A stretch of DNA of 64,000 nucleotides from Flaviramulus sp. BrNp1-15 (GTDB taxonomy: Bacteria > Bacteroidota > Bacteroidia > Flavobacteriales > Flavobacteriaceae). The DNA is taken from positions 1,844,471-1,908,470 of the forward strand of contig NZ_CP092099.1 of the NCBI RefSeq assembly GCF_022259695.1, given 5' to 3'. Shown piece by piece: positions 17,259 to 26,668 of the stretch (positions within the stretch are counted from its first letter, which is position 1; each line of letters begins with the position of its first letter). Position numbers and translations under genes: made by a program. The notes under the pieces are model-generated. The model was not told the DNA's origin. It saw only the letters and a list, made by a program, of their open reading frames with translations, and ran no database searches.

Positions 17259-20198
17259 ATGAAAAATCTAAACAAAATTATATTGGGCACTTGTTTAGTA
17301 GCGTTGTTAAGCTATTCAAACATCATAAGTGCACAACAGGAGATAATTCCTCCATCACCAACGGCACAGAACTTTATGCGTTATGGGGAGATACCCGTTG
17401 ACTACAGTACGGGAGTTCCCAATATAAGTATCCCCATCTGTACCGTTGAGGGCAGGAAACTATCATTTCCTATAACATTGAGCTACCATGCATCTGGGAT
17501 AAAGGTAGAGGACGTTTCCTCTGAGGTCGGTCTAGGATGGGTTTTAAATGCTGGCGGACTGGTTGCTAGAACAATCATGGGTGAAAGAGACGAAAAAGGC
17601 TTTGCAAATAAAACCTATGATGATGCCCAACATTTGCTTGACACCGTATATGCAGCTTATCTGGAGGAGCTTCAGCCTAATAAATGCTTTCAATCCATGG
17701 TCAATTTGGAATATTGGTTCAGAGTACAGAATCAATTTGATAACGAAGACCCCATGAGCGACCGCTTTTTTTACAAATTGCCCAACGGCACCTCAGGGGT
17801 TTTTAGGTACGATTATACGTATCAAAATTTAATCACACTGCCCAATAAACCGATAAAAATTAATATTTCCAACACAAGTAACAATATACTTTCCATTACT
17901 ATTAAGGACGATGACGGCACATCCTATAACTTTAATCATAAACCGCCTAATTCCAGTTTCAGTGGTATTTCAGAGTGGTATTTAACCGAAGTAAAATCTG
18001 CCGATGACAAGGACACCATAACCTTCCATTATGCCGCGACTGACCAGGTTTACCAAACATCTTCCGTAACATATACCGCTCAAAGTGAATCAATCATACC
18101 ATCAAACTGCAGCGAACCAGCCTCTATATCTTCCAATGCCTACAATCCGAATAAGTATGCTCCCGTCCTCGATTCCATAGTCAGTTCAAAATCCGTGGTA
18201 AGGTTTAGTTACCAGAGCGACCGTGAGGATTTTCCAAGTGCAAAGCGGTTGTCCGAGATCACGGTGTCCCCGGCGGGGTCACCCACAGAAATCATCAAGC
18301 ACATCAGCCTCAACAACGATATATATTTTGGAACGACCGTTGCAAACAAAAGGTTGCGGTTGAATAGTGTAGATATACGTGGCAAACAGGTCGGTTCTGA
18401 CCCCCAAACATATTCGTTTGTTTACGAAAATAGTACTTTGCCGGACTACAGGGCAAACGGTGGGATGCACAATGAAGATTTTTGGGGGTACTACAACAGT
18501 TCCAATTCTGGTTTCAACGTCCCGTCCATTTTTATCACAGAGAGCTACCATAACCAAAGCTATGGCAGTGACAGAAAGGCTCATACAAATAATTATTATG
18601 CAAAGTCCTGTATGCTGAAGGAGATTAGTTACCCAACTGGGGGTAAGACCGTCTTTGACTTTGAGCGGCATTATGCAGCAAATAGCCTTTATCCAACAGC
18701 GGGCAATACAGGAGGCTATGTAGGCGGTTTCAGAGTCAAGAGCATCACCAATTACAAGAATGGCAATGAAATCGCCGATGTCAAGACATATAAATATGGA
18801 AGTGCCAGATACCAACAGGTAAGAAAAGAGAATTTCGCATATTGGCAAAAATATTATGGTGGTGCCACGCCTTCAAACTGCAACCCATATACCTTAGATT
18901 TGGTTTTTTCGAGCCCCTTGATTCCTCTGGAGGTAGCCCCTGGGATGCCCATCATGTATAGGGAGGTAGTTGAATACAATGGCACGTTGGCCAACCATGC
19001 CGGCAAAACGATTTATAAATACGAGGAGCCCTTCTCCCAAACAGACTTTATTTTCAACGATAACACATACGCTGAATATGAGCATCCTAGATTTTGGCAT
19101 CCTAACCTCAGGGATAAAGGGAACTATACCCCTAAAATGACCTCGAAAAAGGTTTATGAGCTAAACAATGGCACTTACTATCCTGTTTTAGAGGATAGGT
19201 ATGTGTATTCCGATCTGTTTGCTACGACCTATCACATGGGCATTAAGTTGACTAGGTCCGTTTCATTTCTTGATATTCCAGAAGGTCATTTTTGTTTTTA
19301 TAACATGAATGAATTTCCAACAGAATGGGCTGTAGTTCCTGCTATGATCGAAGTAAAAGAAAATTTCTTAGCCTCTTTCAAAGCCATGGACACAGAAGCC
19401 ATCCAAGAAGCTTCTTTGTTGACTTCAATGGAAAGCTACACGTATGCTAGCCTTGACTCAACAAAGTATGTCTTAACGACCACGGATTACACATACAACC
19501 AAACCAACGTAGCAGTCAGCGAGCAGACCATCACGAACAGTAAAGGCGAAATGATAACTACCACCTTCAAGTACCCACACGACTATGGTTCGCAGCCCTA
19601 CTTAACGATGGCGGACACCAAGAACATCCTGAGTCCAATAATAGAGCAGAGCACATACAAAGGCAATGTCTCAGAGCCCAATCTGTTATCCAGAACGAAA
19701 ACGGACTACAAGGACTGGGGTAACAATATCATATTGCCAGAATACCTAAAAGAGCAAAAGGGTACAAGTGCAATATACAGTAAAATAGAATTCGTTTCCT
19801 ACGACACTTCAACTGGCAACCTAACGGAATATAAACAGATGGACAGTCCTACTATTACATATCTCTGGGGTTATAACAGGCAATACCCTGTAGCAAAGGT
19901 CGAGAACGCGACACTAGCTGCAGTTACTGCTACTTTGACCCCGAGCGAACTGAATGATATCAGAAACGGTACGTATTCACAGTCAAGCATGATAACGGCT
20001 CTCAATAAGATTAGGTCGGGGCTTCCCGATGCTTTGGTAACGACCTACACCTATGACCCATTAGTTGGGATAACTAGTATGACGGACCCCAAGGGTTATC
20101 TAATCTATTACGAGTACGACAGTTTTAACCGTTTGGAATATGTAAGGGATGCTATGGGGAATATTTTTAGCAAAACAAAATACCATTACAAGGAATAA
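17259..20198 (+). CDS. Secreted YD-repeat protein, N-terminal component of an RHS pair
   Basis: A 979-residue protein starting at the ATG at 17259; a TTG at 17190 lies inside the operator and is rejected. A Sec signal peptide (KNLNKIILGTCLVALL ... ISAQQ) is followed by PSPTAQNFMRYGEIPVDYSTG and FPITLSYHASGIKVEDV, a typical start of Bacteroidota RHS-associated proteins. The long middle is beta-rich, with FDFERHY and TYTYDPLVGITSMTDPKG near the end (YD repeats: YYEYDSFNRLEYVRDAMGN). It has no toxin domain. Codon use is more GC-rich than its neighbours. It probably forms one part of an RHS-like shell with the downstream toxin-bearing protein. Confidence 0.82.
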   Translation: MKNLNKIILGTCLVALLSYSNIISAQQEIIPPSPTAQNFMRYGEIPVDYSTGVPNISIPICTVEGRKLSFPITLSYHASGIKVEDVSSEVGLGWVLNAGGLVARTIMGERDEKGFANKTYDDAQHLLDTVYAAYLEELQPNKCFQSMVNLEYWFRVQNQFDNEDPMSDRFFYKLPNGTSGVFRYDYTYQNLITLPNKPIKINISNTSNNILSITIKDDDGTSYNFNHKPPNSSFSGISEWYLTEVKSADDKDTITFHYAATDQVYQTSSVTYTAQSESIIPSNCSEPASISSNAYNPNKYAPVLDSIVSSKSVVRFSYQSDREDFPSAKRLSEITVSPAGSPTEIIKHISLNNDIYFGTTVANKRLRLNSVDIRGKQVGSDPQTYSFVYENSTLPDYRANGGMHNEDFWGYYNSSNSGFNVPSIFITESYHNQSYGSDRKAHTNNYYAKSCMLKEISYPTGGKTVFDFERHYAANSLYPTAGNTGGYVGGFRVKSITNYKNGNEIADVKTYKYGSARYQQVRKENFAYWQKYYGGATPSNCNPYTLDLVFSSPLIPLEVAPGMPIMYREVVEYNGTLANHAGKTIYKYEEPFSQTDFIFNDNTYAEYEHPRFWHPNLRDKGNYTPKMTSKKVYELNNGTYYPVLEDRYVYSDLFATTYHMGIKLTRSVSFLDIPEGHFCFYNMNEFPTEWAVVPAMIEVKENFLASFKAMDTEAIQEASLLTSMESYTYASLDSTKYVLTTTDYTYNQTNVAVSEQTITNSKGEMITTTFKYPHDYGSQPYLTMADTKNILSPIIEQSTYKGNVSEPNLLSRTKTDYKDWGNNIILPEYLKEQKGTSAIYSKIEFVSYDTSTGNLTEYKQMDSPTITYLWGYNRQYPVAKVENATLAAVTATLTPSELNDIRNGTYSQSSMITALNKIRSGLPDALVTTYTYDPLVGITSMTDPKGYLIYYEYDSFNRLEYVRDAMGNIFSKTKYHYKE

Positions 20199-20240
20199 AG
20201 GCCTTCCCTTTTTCAAAATTTACCCTAAAAAGACGAAACT

Positions 20241-20681
20241 ATGATTACACTTAGATACATAATATTAACAATTTTTATGATCCCTTGCATGGTAGCCTCG
20301 GGGCAAGAAACTTCTAATACCATAGAAGGTACCTGGATTTTTGATTACAAATCATCCTATGAAGAAATGGATACCGACATAAAGGCTTATTTTGAAAAGA
20401 TGCCCCTTGAGAGGCAAGAGATGATAAAACAGTCCTACATAGGTCGCAAGCTCATGATAAAGTCCGATGGCACCTTATCCCAGATAGATTCAAATGAAAG
20501 TACTATAGATTGCACATGGAGTTTGAAAGATGACGGTAAGGTATTGGAAGTAGTGTACCCAGACGGTTTGGTAAACCTAGAAAATATAGCGTTGTTAACT
20601 GAAAACAAATTGGTGCTAGTACCAAAAGATACTGAGAACGGAAAATTATTCTTTCCACAATGGTACTTCACAAAAAATTAA
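20241..20681 (+). CDS. Secreted lipocalin-like protein between the two RHS genes
   Basis: A 146-residue protein with a signal peptide (LRYIILTIFMIPCMVASG) and a mature start QETSNTIEGTWIFDYKSSYEEM. The G-T-W start, followed by alternating strands (KLMIKSDGTLSQID, CTWSLKDDGKVLEV) and a closing WYFTKN, suggests a small lipocalin-type barrel. It lies 42 bp after the YD-repeat gene and 11 bp before the RHS core gene, so all three are probably one operon. A chaperone or accessory role for the RHS pair is inferred only from context. Confidence 0.7.
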   Translation: MITLRYIILTIFMIPCMVASGQETSNTIEGTWIFDYKSSYEEMDTDIKAYFEKMPLERQEMIKQSYIGRKLMIKSDGTLSQIDSNESTIDCTWSLKDDGKVLEVVYPDGLVNLENIALLTENKLVLVPKDTENGKLFFPQWYFTKN

Positions 20682-20692
20682 TCAATCATGTC

Positions 20693-23600
20693 ATGAAAAC
20701 ATTATACCAACAAAATATATTAAAACTTTTATTCTCATTATTTCTAATATTTTTTATAAATAACAAAGTTCAGGCACAAATCTTAGGTCCAACAATAGTA
20801 GACCAAGGGGATACAGAAAATTATATGCAGCCCTATTCAGGTGCGCAATTTGTAAACTGGGATCCAAGCTCTGGCAACTTAGTTTCTTACAGTTCGCAAA
20901 GTGCATCCGTGCAATGGATTTTTCCAGGCACTCACTATTTATATTTTAATGGTTATTATAATGGGAATTGGTATTTTTTTGAACTACAGGTGCAAGTCAA
21001 TGCAAGCATGAGTACCTGGTATTACGATGGGGATGATCAAGACGGATTTGGGGACCCTGCAGTAAGCGTGCAACAAGCCTTACAGCCTTACAACTATGTA
21101 GCCAACAACTCGGATCAATGTCCATCGGTATACGGCACCAATTATGGCTGTCCAGAGAACAATTATAGCAATGAAAATTACATCCATACCCTTATCCCCA
21201 GAGTGGGCATAACTAGTACAGTCGGTTTGGTACAGGGGCAGGATAAAATTGAAACCATAGCGTATTTTGATGGCCTTGGCAGACCCATGCAGAACATTGG
21301 AATACGTGGTGGGGGTAGCGGTGAGGACATTATAACTCCTATAGATTATGATGATTATGGTAGGCAAGAAAAAGAGTTTTTACCCTATGCAAATTCCTCT
21401 GTCATGGCTTCCTACCGCAGTAATGCCATTGAGACCTCTTTGACTTACGCTAATAGCCCTCACTATAACTTTTATGCGAATTCAAGCAAGTATGAAAACA
21501 CCACCAACCCGTACTCCCAGAAAGAACTGGAAGCCTCCCCGCTCTCCCGTGTACAAAAACAAGCTGCACCGGGAGCTGATTGGGAGCTTGGAGGAGGCCA
21601 TGAAATCGAGTTTGGATATGTTACCAATACAGGTGCTGAGGTTAGGAGTTATGACGCCGGTACGACCATTTCCATTTCAAGTAACGTTACTACTTACGTC
21701 CCAACCTTAAGTTTGGACACCAGTGAGATCAACAATTATGGCTATTACGATGCCAATAAGCTCTATAAAACGGTGACCAAGGATGAGAACCACGACGGCA
21801 CATCATCAAAAGCCCATACTACAGAAGAGTTCAAGGATAAACAGGGGCGCATAGTGTTGAAACGTACCTACGGCGCTAGTGATATAAATATGGACGGAGA
21901 CACTAGCGATCCCGGTGAAGGGCTTGCCATCCACGATACTTATTATGTTTATGACGACTATGGCAATTTGACCTATGTACTGCCACCAAAGGCAGATGCC
22001 GATTCAGATATACCGAATTCCACAGAATTATCAGAGCTTTGTTACCAATACAAATATGATGAAAAGAATAGGCTGGTGGAAAAGAAAATACCGGGCAAAG
22101 GCTTAGAATATATAATTTATGATAAACTAGATAGGCCTGTAATTACTCAGGATGCTAATCTGCGAAGTCAGGGAAAGTGGCTCTTTACTACATATGATAG
22201 TTTTGGAAGAGTGTCTTATACTGGTAAAGTGTATAGACCAAGCTGGAATAGGCAGACCATGCAATACCATGTTAATACAAGTAATTATATACTGTTTACA
22301 GATAAACAGAGTTCTTCAATAAACATCAATGGGGTCACAATTTATTACTTAAAGTGCTTTACAAATCCCATTTATATCAATGATAGTAATATTGAAATAT
22401 TGACTATTAATTATTACGACAACTATTCCTTTAACAAGCCATCGTCTTTGAACCTGCCTCCTACATCGATGGGGCAGTCCATCATTAACTACAACAATGC
22501 GAGCAGTACCCGAAAACTGACCAAGGGACTAGCAACGGGCAGCAAGGTCAAGGTGTTGACCACAAACCACTGGACAACCACCGTTATGGGCTATAACAGC
22601 AAGGGGCAGGTAATCTATACGGCAAGCGATAACCCTTACCTAGGCACGACTGATGTCGTAAAGAGCAAACTGGACTTTACGGGGCTGGTCACGGAGACAA
22701 ATGCCACACACGCCAAAACGGGTAAGGCAACGATAACCAACGTGGACAAATATGCCTACGATCATGTGGGTCGCCTGCTCACGCACACCAACAAGATAAA
22801 CAGTAAGCCCACGGAACTGATTGTGGTTAATGTTTACGACGAACTTGGTCAATTAACAAGTAAAAGAGTAGGGGGTGACCTTTATGGCGACAACCAAAAT
22901 TATCCTGGGCTACAGACCATAGACTATACTTACAACATCAGAGGCTGGCTCAAACAGATCAACAACCCAAATACTTCTTTGGGAAACGACTTATTTGCCT
23001 TTAAAATAAACTACAACACGGTAAACCATAGCGGAACAAAACTCTACAATGGCAACATAGCGGAGACCGAATGGAAGACCCAAAATGATAACGTACTGCG
23101 TTGGTATAGGTACGGTTACGACGCTCTCAATAGAATATCAAGCGGCATTGCAAATAGCAGTAATTACAATTTGAGCTCTGTGGTTTATGATAAGAACGGA
23201 AACATAACTTTTCTTGAAAGAAGAGGGCATACCAATATTAACAGTAGTGGTATCGTAACAGCTTATGGCCTTATGGACAAGCTGGATTACAACTATAATC
23301 CTGAAAGTAACCAATTAAAAAATGTACAGGAACTTAGCGGTGGCAATTCTACATATGGGTTTGCCAATGGCTCAACTGCATCTACAGAGTACACCTATGA
23401 CCCCAACGGCAACATTTGGCGCGACTACAATAAGGGTATTTCATCGAATATTGGCTACAACCACTTAAATTTACCAGATGAAATAAATTTTCCTAGCCAG
23501 ATGGCAGAAATTACGTATATTTACGATGCGTTAGGTACAAAGCTTAGAAAAAAGGTTGCCGGAGCTACGTTTCCGGAGCAGATAACGGAGTATGCGGGCA

Positions 23601-24814
23601 ACTATGTGTACGAGAACGGTTCTTTGAAATTTTTTAACAATGGCGAGGGTTATACAGAACCAATAAACCCGAGTAACTATGGCTCAGGTTTTGACTATGT
23701 GTACCAGTACAAGGACCATTTGGGCAACGTGAGGCTTAGCTACAAGGATGTTAACCAGAACAACCCTGGGTCTATCTCGCTCGAGATACTTGAGGAGAAC
23801 AACTACTATCCCTTTGGGTTACGTCATAAAGGGTATAACAATAACCCAATAACCAACCATCCTTACAAGTATCAAGGTGTTGAGCTTAATGAAAGTTTGG
23901 GACTTGATTTATATGAGATGGATTTTAGGCAATATGACCCTGCAATAGGAAGGTTCACTGCTATTGACCCTAAGACACATTTTGATTTTTCTACTTACCA
24001 AGCGTTTGATAATAATCCAGTTTATTTTGCTGACCCTAGTGGAGCAGATTCTGCAAGTTCGATAATGGATGCCTTCAACAAGTCTGGAAGTGGAAAAACT
24101 ACTTGGTATAGTGATGGGAATGGAGGCTTCTGTGATGATTGCCCAAAAGAGGGTCAGACCAGAACCGTGACAGAAACGGCTATGAGTATGGATGGTGTGA
24201 CTTTAAGGTCAACAGAATATTATAGTTCAAGGGATAAAAAATGGTATTCTGAGAACGACTATTTTGAATCATGGAGAGAAACAATAAGAGGTATAGGTCA
24301 AGGGTGGCTTGATATTTCTGTTCTTGAAGACCTAGAAATCACGGAAGAAGTTAATTTTATTCTAATTATGTGGGCTTCACAGGCATATGATTATTATGGT
24401 GGTGAAGTACCAAAAGCATTGGGTAATATAAATGAAGATAATATAATTTTTGAATTATTATTACTTAAAGGTCCGTACATATCTCTTTCTAAATCTCTTA
24501 TTAGTAGTGGAGCTAAAAAGTTGCCTATGCAAATGCATCATTTTGCTACTAATAAACATAGTGTCTATACTGGTCAAATGGGTAAAATTGCAAAGAAATT
24601 TGGTTTAGATTTGGATGGAGCTTGGAATAAAATGCTTTTACCTCATTTAGGAAGACATCCCAATGCCTATCATAATTTTGTTTTAAGTGGTATGCAAAAA
24701 GCTTCTATGGAAGCTGGAGGTAATACAAAAGTATTTTTGAAATTGTTTAATAAATATGTAAAAAAACCAGTAATTAATAATCCTAAATTATTAAGAAAGG
24801 CTGGATGGGAATAA
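20693..24814 (+). CDS. RHS repeat-associated core protein with C-terminal AHH-type nuclease toxin
   Basis: A 1373-residue protein from the ATG at 20693. A signal peptide (NILKLLFSLFLIFFINNKVQAQ) is followed by a Tyr/Trp-rich N-terminal domain and a DUF6443-like region (IETIAYFDGLGRPMQNI, PIDYDDYGRQEKEFLP). YD repeats fill residues 400-1050 (YDEKNRLVEKKIPGKGLEYI, YKDHLGNVRLSY). The RHS core ends YDPAIGRFTAIDP and ADPSGAD (about residue 1115). The variable end contains QMHHFATNKH and LPHLGRHPNAYHNFVL, matching AHH/HNH-EndoVII nucleases (metal-dependent DNase). Composition falls from about 55% GC in the core to below 30% at the end. Confidence 0.85.
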   Translation: MKTLYQQNILKLLFSLFLIFFINNKVQAQILGPTIVDQGDTENYMQPYSGAQFVNWDPSSGNLVSYSSQSASVQWIFPGTHYLYFNGYYNGNWYFFELQVQVNASMSTWYYDGDDQDGFGDPAVSVQQALQPYNYVANNSDQCPSVYGTNYGCPENNYSNENYIHTLIPRVGITSTVGLVQGQDKIETIAYFDGLGRPMQNIGIRGGGSGEDIITPIDYDDYGRQEKEFLPYANSSVMASYRSNAIETSLTYANSPHYNFYANSSKYENTTNPYSQKELEASPLSRVQKQAAPGADWELGGGHEIEFGYVTNTGAEVRSYDAGTTISISSNVTTYVPTLSLDTSEINNYGYYDANKLYKTVTKDENHDGTSSKAHTTEEFKDKQGRIVLKRTYGASDINMDGDTSDPGEGLAIHDTYYVYDDYGNLTYVLPPKADADSDIPNSTELSELCYQYKYDEKNRLVEKKIPGKGLEYIIYDKLDRPVITQDANLRSQGKWLFTTYDSFGRVSYTGKVYRPSWNRQTMQYHVNTSNYILFTDKQSSSININGVTIYYLKCFTNPIYINDSNIEILTINYYDNYSFNKPSSLNLPPTSMGQSIINYNNASSTRKLTKGLATGSKVKVLTTNHWTTTVMGYNSKGQVIYTASDNPYLGTTDVVKSKLDFTGLVTETNATHAKTGKATITNVDKYAYDHVGRLLTHTNKINSKPTELIVVNVYDELGQLTSKRVGGDLYGDNQNYPGLQTIDYTYNIRGWLKQINNPNTSLGNDLFAFKINYNTVNHSGTKLYNGNIAETEWKTQNDNVLRWYRYGYDALNRISSGIANSSNYNLSSVVYDKNGNITFLERRGHTNINSSGIVTAYGLMDKLDYNYNPESNQLKNVQELSGGNSTYGFANGSTASTEYTYDPNGNIWRDYNKGISSNIGYNHLNLPDEINFPSQMAEITYIYDALGTKLRKKVAGATFPEQITEYAGNYVYENGSLKFFNNGEGYTEPINPSNYGSGFDYVYQYKDHLGNVRLSYKDVNQNNPGSISLEILEENNYYPFGLRHKGYNNNPITNHPYKYQGVELNESLGLDLYEMDFRQYDPAIGRFTAIDPKTHFDFSTYQAFDNNPVYFADPSGADSASSIMDAFNKSGSGKTTWYSDGNGGFCDDCPKEGQTRTVTETAMSMDGVTLRSTEYYSSRDKKWYSENDYFESWRETIRGIGQGWLDISVLEDLEITEEVNFILIMWASQAYDYYGGEVPKALGNINEDNIIFELLLLKGPYISLSKSLISSGAKKLPMQMHHFATNKHSVYTGQMGKIAKKFGLDLDGAWNKMLLPHLGRHPNAYHNFVLSGMQKASMEAGGNTKVFLKLFNKYVKKPVINNPKLLRKAGWE

Positions 24815-24816
24815 TT

Positions 24817-25407
24817 ATGAATTATTATCTTATCGGTGTAGAAAATAAAAGTGAGTCAATTGTCGCAAATGCGCCAGCAGATACTAAATTAGCTCACGAG
24901 TTAGTTTTTGAAATAAACGAAGAAGAACTGCCTTTTAGTCTCAACTTATTTAAAGTATCTATGACTAAAAAAGGTTTAGTTGAAAGTGAAGATTTTACTG
25001 AATCAGAAAACCCTTGGCTTGATTATCTTCCAAATAGTCTAGTTTGGCCTCTAATGTCAATTAAGCTAAAGAATGTAATCGCAAACAACCTAATTGGTAA
25101 TGAAGGAATAGAGTGGGTAAAAGCAAAAGTGTATTTAAAAAATGAACCTAGGGATTATTTTATCCCTAGGTTTAATAAAAAGATGGATGTCCTTAATCAG
25201 AATAAAACGAAATATGTACCTGGTACTGACCAGATTATAAAACCATCATTCTCGAGTTCCAAAATCAGTAATTATTCTATTTTTCATAAACCTACTATGT
25301 TTTGGAAGATTACAAATGAAATTTACATAAGTGAAAAAATTAAAAAGAATATTGAAGAAAATGGACTAACAGGAATGACTTTTGAAGAGACTTCAGTCTC
25401 AGCTTAA
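24817..25407 (+). CDS. Imm11-type (DUF1629-like) immunity protein
   Basis: A 196-residue cytoplasmic protein with no signal peptide, starting MNYYLIGVENK 2 bp after the toxin stop. Another ATG at 24805 overlaps the toxin gene and is less likely. The C-terminal part fits the imm11/DUF1629 pattern: ISNYSIFHKPTMFWKI followed by ISEKIKKNIEENGLTGMTFEE. Immunity proteins bind and block the partner toxin so that producers and kin survive. Very low GC, as in the toxin tip, suggests the toxin end and immunity gene arrived together. Its stop overlaps the convergent CPBP gene by 4 bp. Confidence 0.75.
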   Translation: MNYYLIGVENKSESIVANAPADTKLAHELVFEINEEELPFSLNLFKVSMTKKGLVESEDFTESENPWLDYLPNSLVWPLMSIKLKNVIANNLIGNEGIEWVKAKVYLKNEPRDYFIPRFNKKMDVLNQNKTKYVPGTDQIIKPSFSSSKISNYSIFHKPTMFWKITNEIYISEKIKKNIEENGLTGMTFEETSVSA

Positions 25408-26057
25408 GTAAACTGTATTGTAATATTCCACATTACATGAAATACAATAGAAGGAATAATCGATTTTGATTTTAAGTAGAGTATTGCAGAAATTAGCCCG
25501 CCAAAAAATACTAGATACATATTATGAACGTCAGACAAATGTGCCACGGTAAAAAGAATACTAGATAAACCAACGGCAATAAATCCTCTATAGTTTTTTT
25601 GTAATCCTTTTTGTATATATTCTCTGAAGAATAATTCTTCTGCAATAGGAATCAATATAGACTGTGCTAATAATAGTTTAGAGAAAACAGGTATTTTAAA
25701 GTCATAACTTATTTGTTCTTGATAGTTTGTTTTAAAGACTAAATCGTAAAACCAATTTAACCATTCTTGAAAAAGAACATAAAATATAGCTAACATAATA
25801 GCTATTAAAATATAAACTACAGGTATCGTCTTTGATATAATGATTTGCTTATTGTTATAATAATATAAGAATAACAAAACACCAATAAGTTCAATAATTG
25901 AAAAAATAAGATACTTAAGGTCATAATTGAGTATTAATTCCTGAATACCTAAACTAGATAAAAGTTTCCCTGAAACATTAATAAATAATCTAAATAGAAT
26001 CGTGCTGATTATAGCTACTATAATAGTAACTTCATAAAGAGGTTTTTCTTTAAGCAA
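25404..26057 (-). CDS. CPBP family intramembrane metalloprotease (Abi/CAAX-like)
   Basis: A 217-residue polytopic membrane protein with about six helices. The three catalytic motifs are present: EELFFREYIQ (EExxxR), TVAHLSDVHN (conserved His) and FHVMWN (HxxxN/D). CPBP proteases include Rce1 homologues and bacteriocin-immunity proteins. The gene overlaps the HTH gene by 8 bp, so they form one operon. Lying tail to tail with the toxin-immunity pair, it may be an accessory defence or immunity gene, but nothing in the sequence shows its substrate. Confidence 0.85.
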   Translation of the reverse strand: MLKEKPLYEVTIIVAIISTILFRLFINVSGKLLSSLGIQELILNYDLKYLIFSIIELIGVLLFLYYYNNKQIIISKTIPVVYILIAIMLAIFYVLFQEWLNWFYDLVFKTNYQEQISYDFKIPVFSKLLLAQSILIPIAEELFFREYIQKGLQKNYRGFIAVGLSSILFTVAHLSDVHNMYLVFFGGLISAILYLKSKSIIPSIVFHVMWNITIQFT

Positions 26058-26388
26058 TAGACTTAAGCTTTACGTTTTTAATAAGTGCATCAAGAGTATA
26101 CAAAATATACTTTCTGTCCTCATCATTAAACTCTGAAATATCCTGAAACCTTTTGAGCATCTCTGGGTTTTTAAAGAGTTCCGCATCATCATTCTCGCCA
26201 AGTAAATAACCGACAGAAGTTTTAAGAAGTTGAGCCAGTTTTTTGGCAGTATCAACCGATGGTGTCATTTTATCAAGTTCATAACGAGAAACAACACTAA
26301 CAGACGTGTTGAGTTGGTTGGCTAAATCTGTTTGAGATAATCCAAGCTCTTTTCTTAAAATAGAAATGCGTTTACCAAATGACAACAT
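26050..26388 (-). CDS. XRE/Cro-family HTH transcriptional regulator
   Basis: A 112-residue DNA-binding protein. The HTH_3 domain spans residues 4-62: GKRISILRKELGLSQTDLAN, then SVSVVSRYELDKMTPSVDTA and KKLAQLLKTSVGYLLG, all typical Cro/C1 positions. The C-terminal tail is helical (FNDEDRKYILYTLDAL) and may mediate dimerisation. It overlaps the CPBP protease gene and probably controls it. There is no sign of integration into the island's response-regulator regulon: no operator copy is visible upstream. Confidence 0.9.
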   Translation of the reverse strand: MLSFGKRISILRKELGLSQTDLANQLNTSVSVVSRYELDKMTPSVDTAKKLAQLLKTSVGYLLGENDDAELFKNPEMLKRFQDISEFNDEDRKYILYTLDALIKNVKLKSIA

Positions 26389-26564
26389 ATAAATTATACT
26401 TAAACGGTTATAAATACACGTAAATTACTGTATTAAGCAAATATATTACTCTTAATCGACTAAAAAAAGTATGATAAAACTTGTTTGATTAAATGCATAA
26501 GACTAATTTTGACCGTAAAAGGTTAAAAAAGTTTTTATGAATATTTTAGACACCCCAACTGGCG

Positions 26565-26579
26565 CACTTCTGTGAAGTG
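26565..26579. repeat. REP-like palindrome left of the transposase gene
   Basis: CACTTC-TGT-GAAGTG, a 6-bp stem with a 3-nt loop, 90 bp before the REP-transposase gene. It resembles the palindrome at 27234-27258 in having a GAAG/CTTC base, a TGT loop and the same side spacing. Such hairpins are the usual targets of TnpA-REP. Confidence 0.4.
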
Positions 26580-26668
26580 TGACTAACTTTATTTTAGTAT
26601 TTTTAATGCTTTTACATATAAAGCAGATACGCATAACAAATGCGCACCAGATTATTTATATTTAAAAC

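Noticed and set aside
18279-18848. Minus-strand reading frame inside the YD-repeat gene
   Set aside because: It is a shadow of the GC-richer YD gene, with no start context or recognisable domain.
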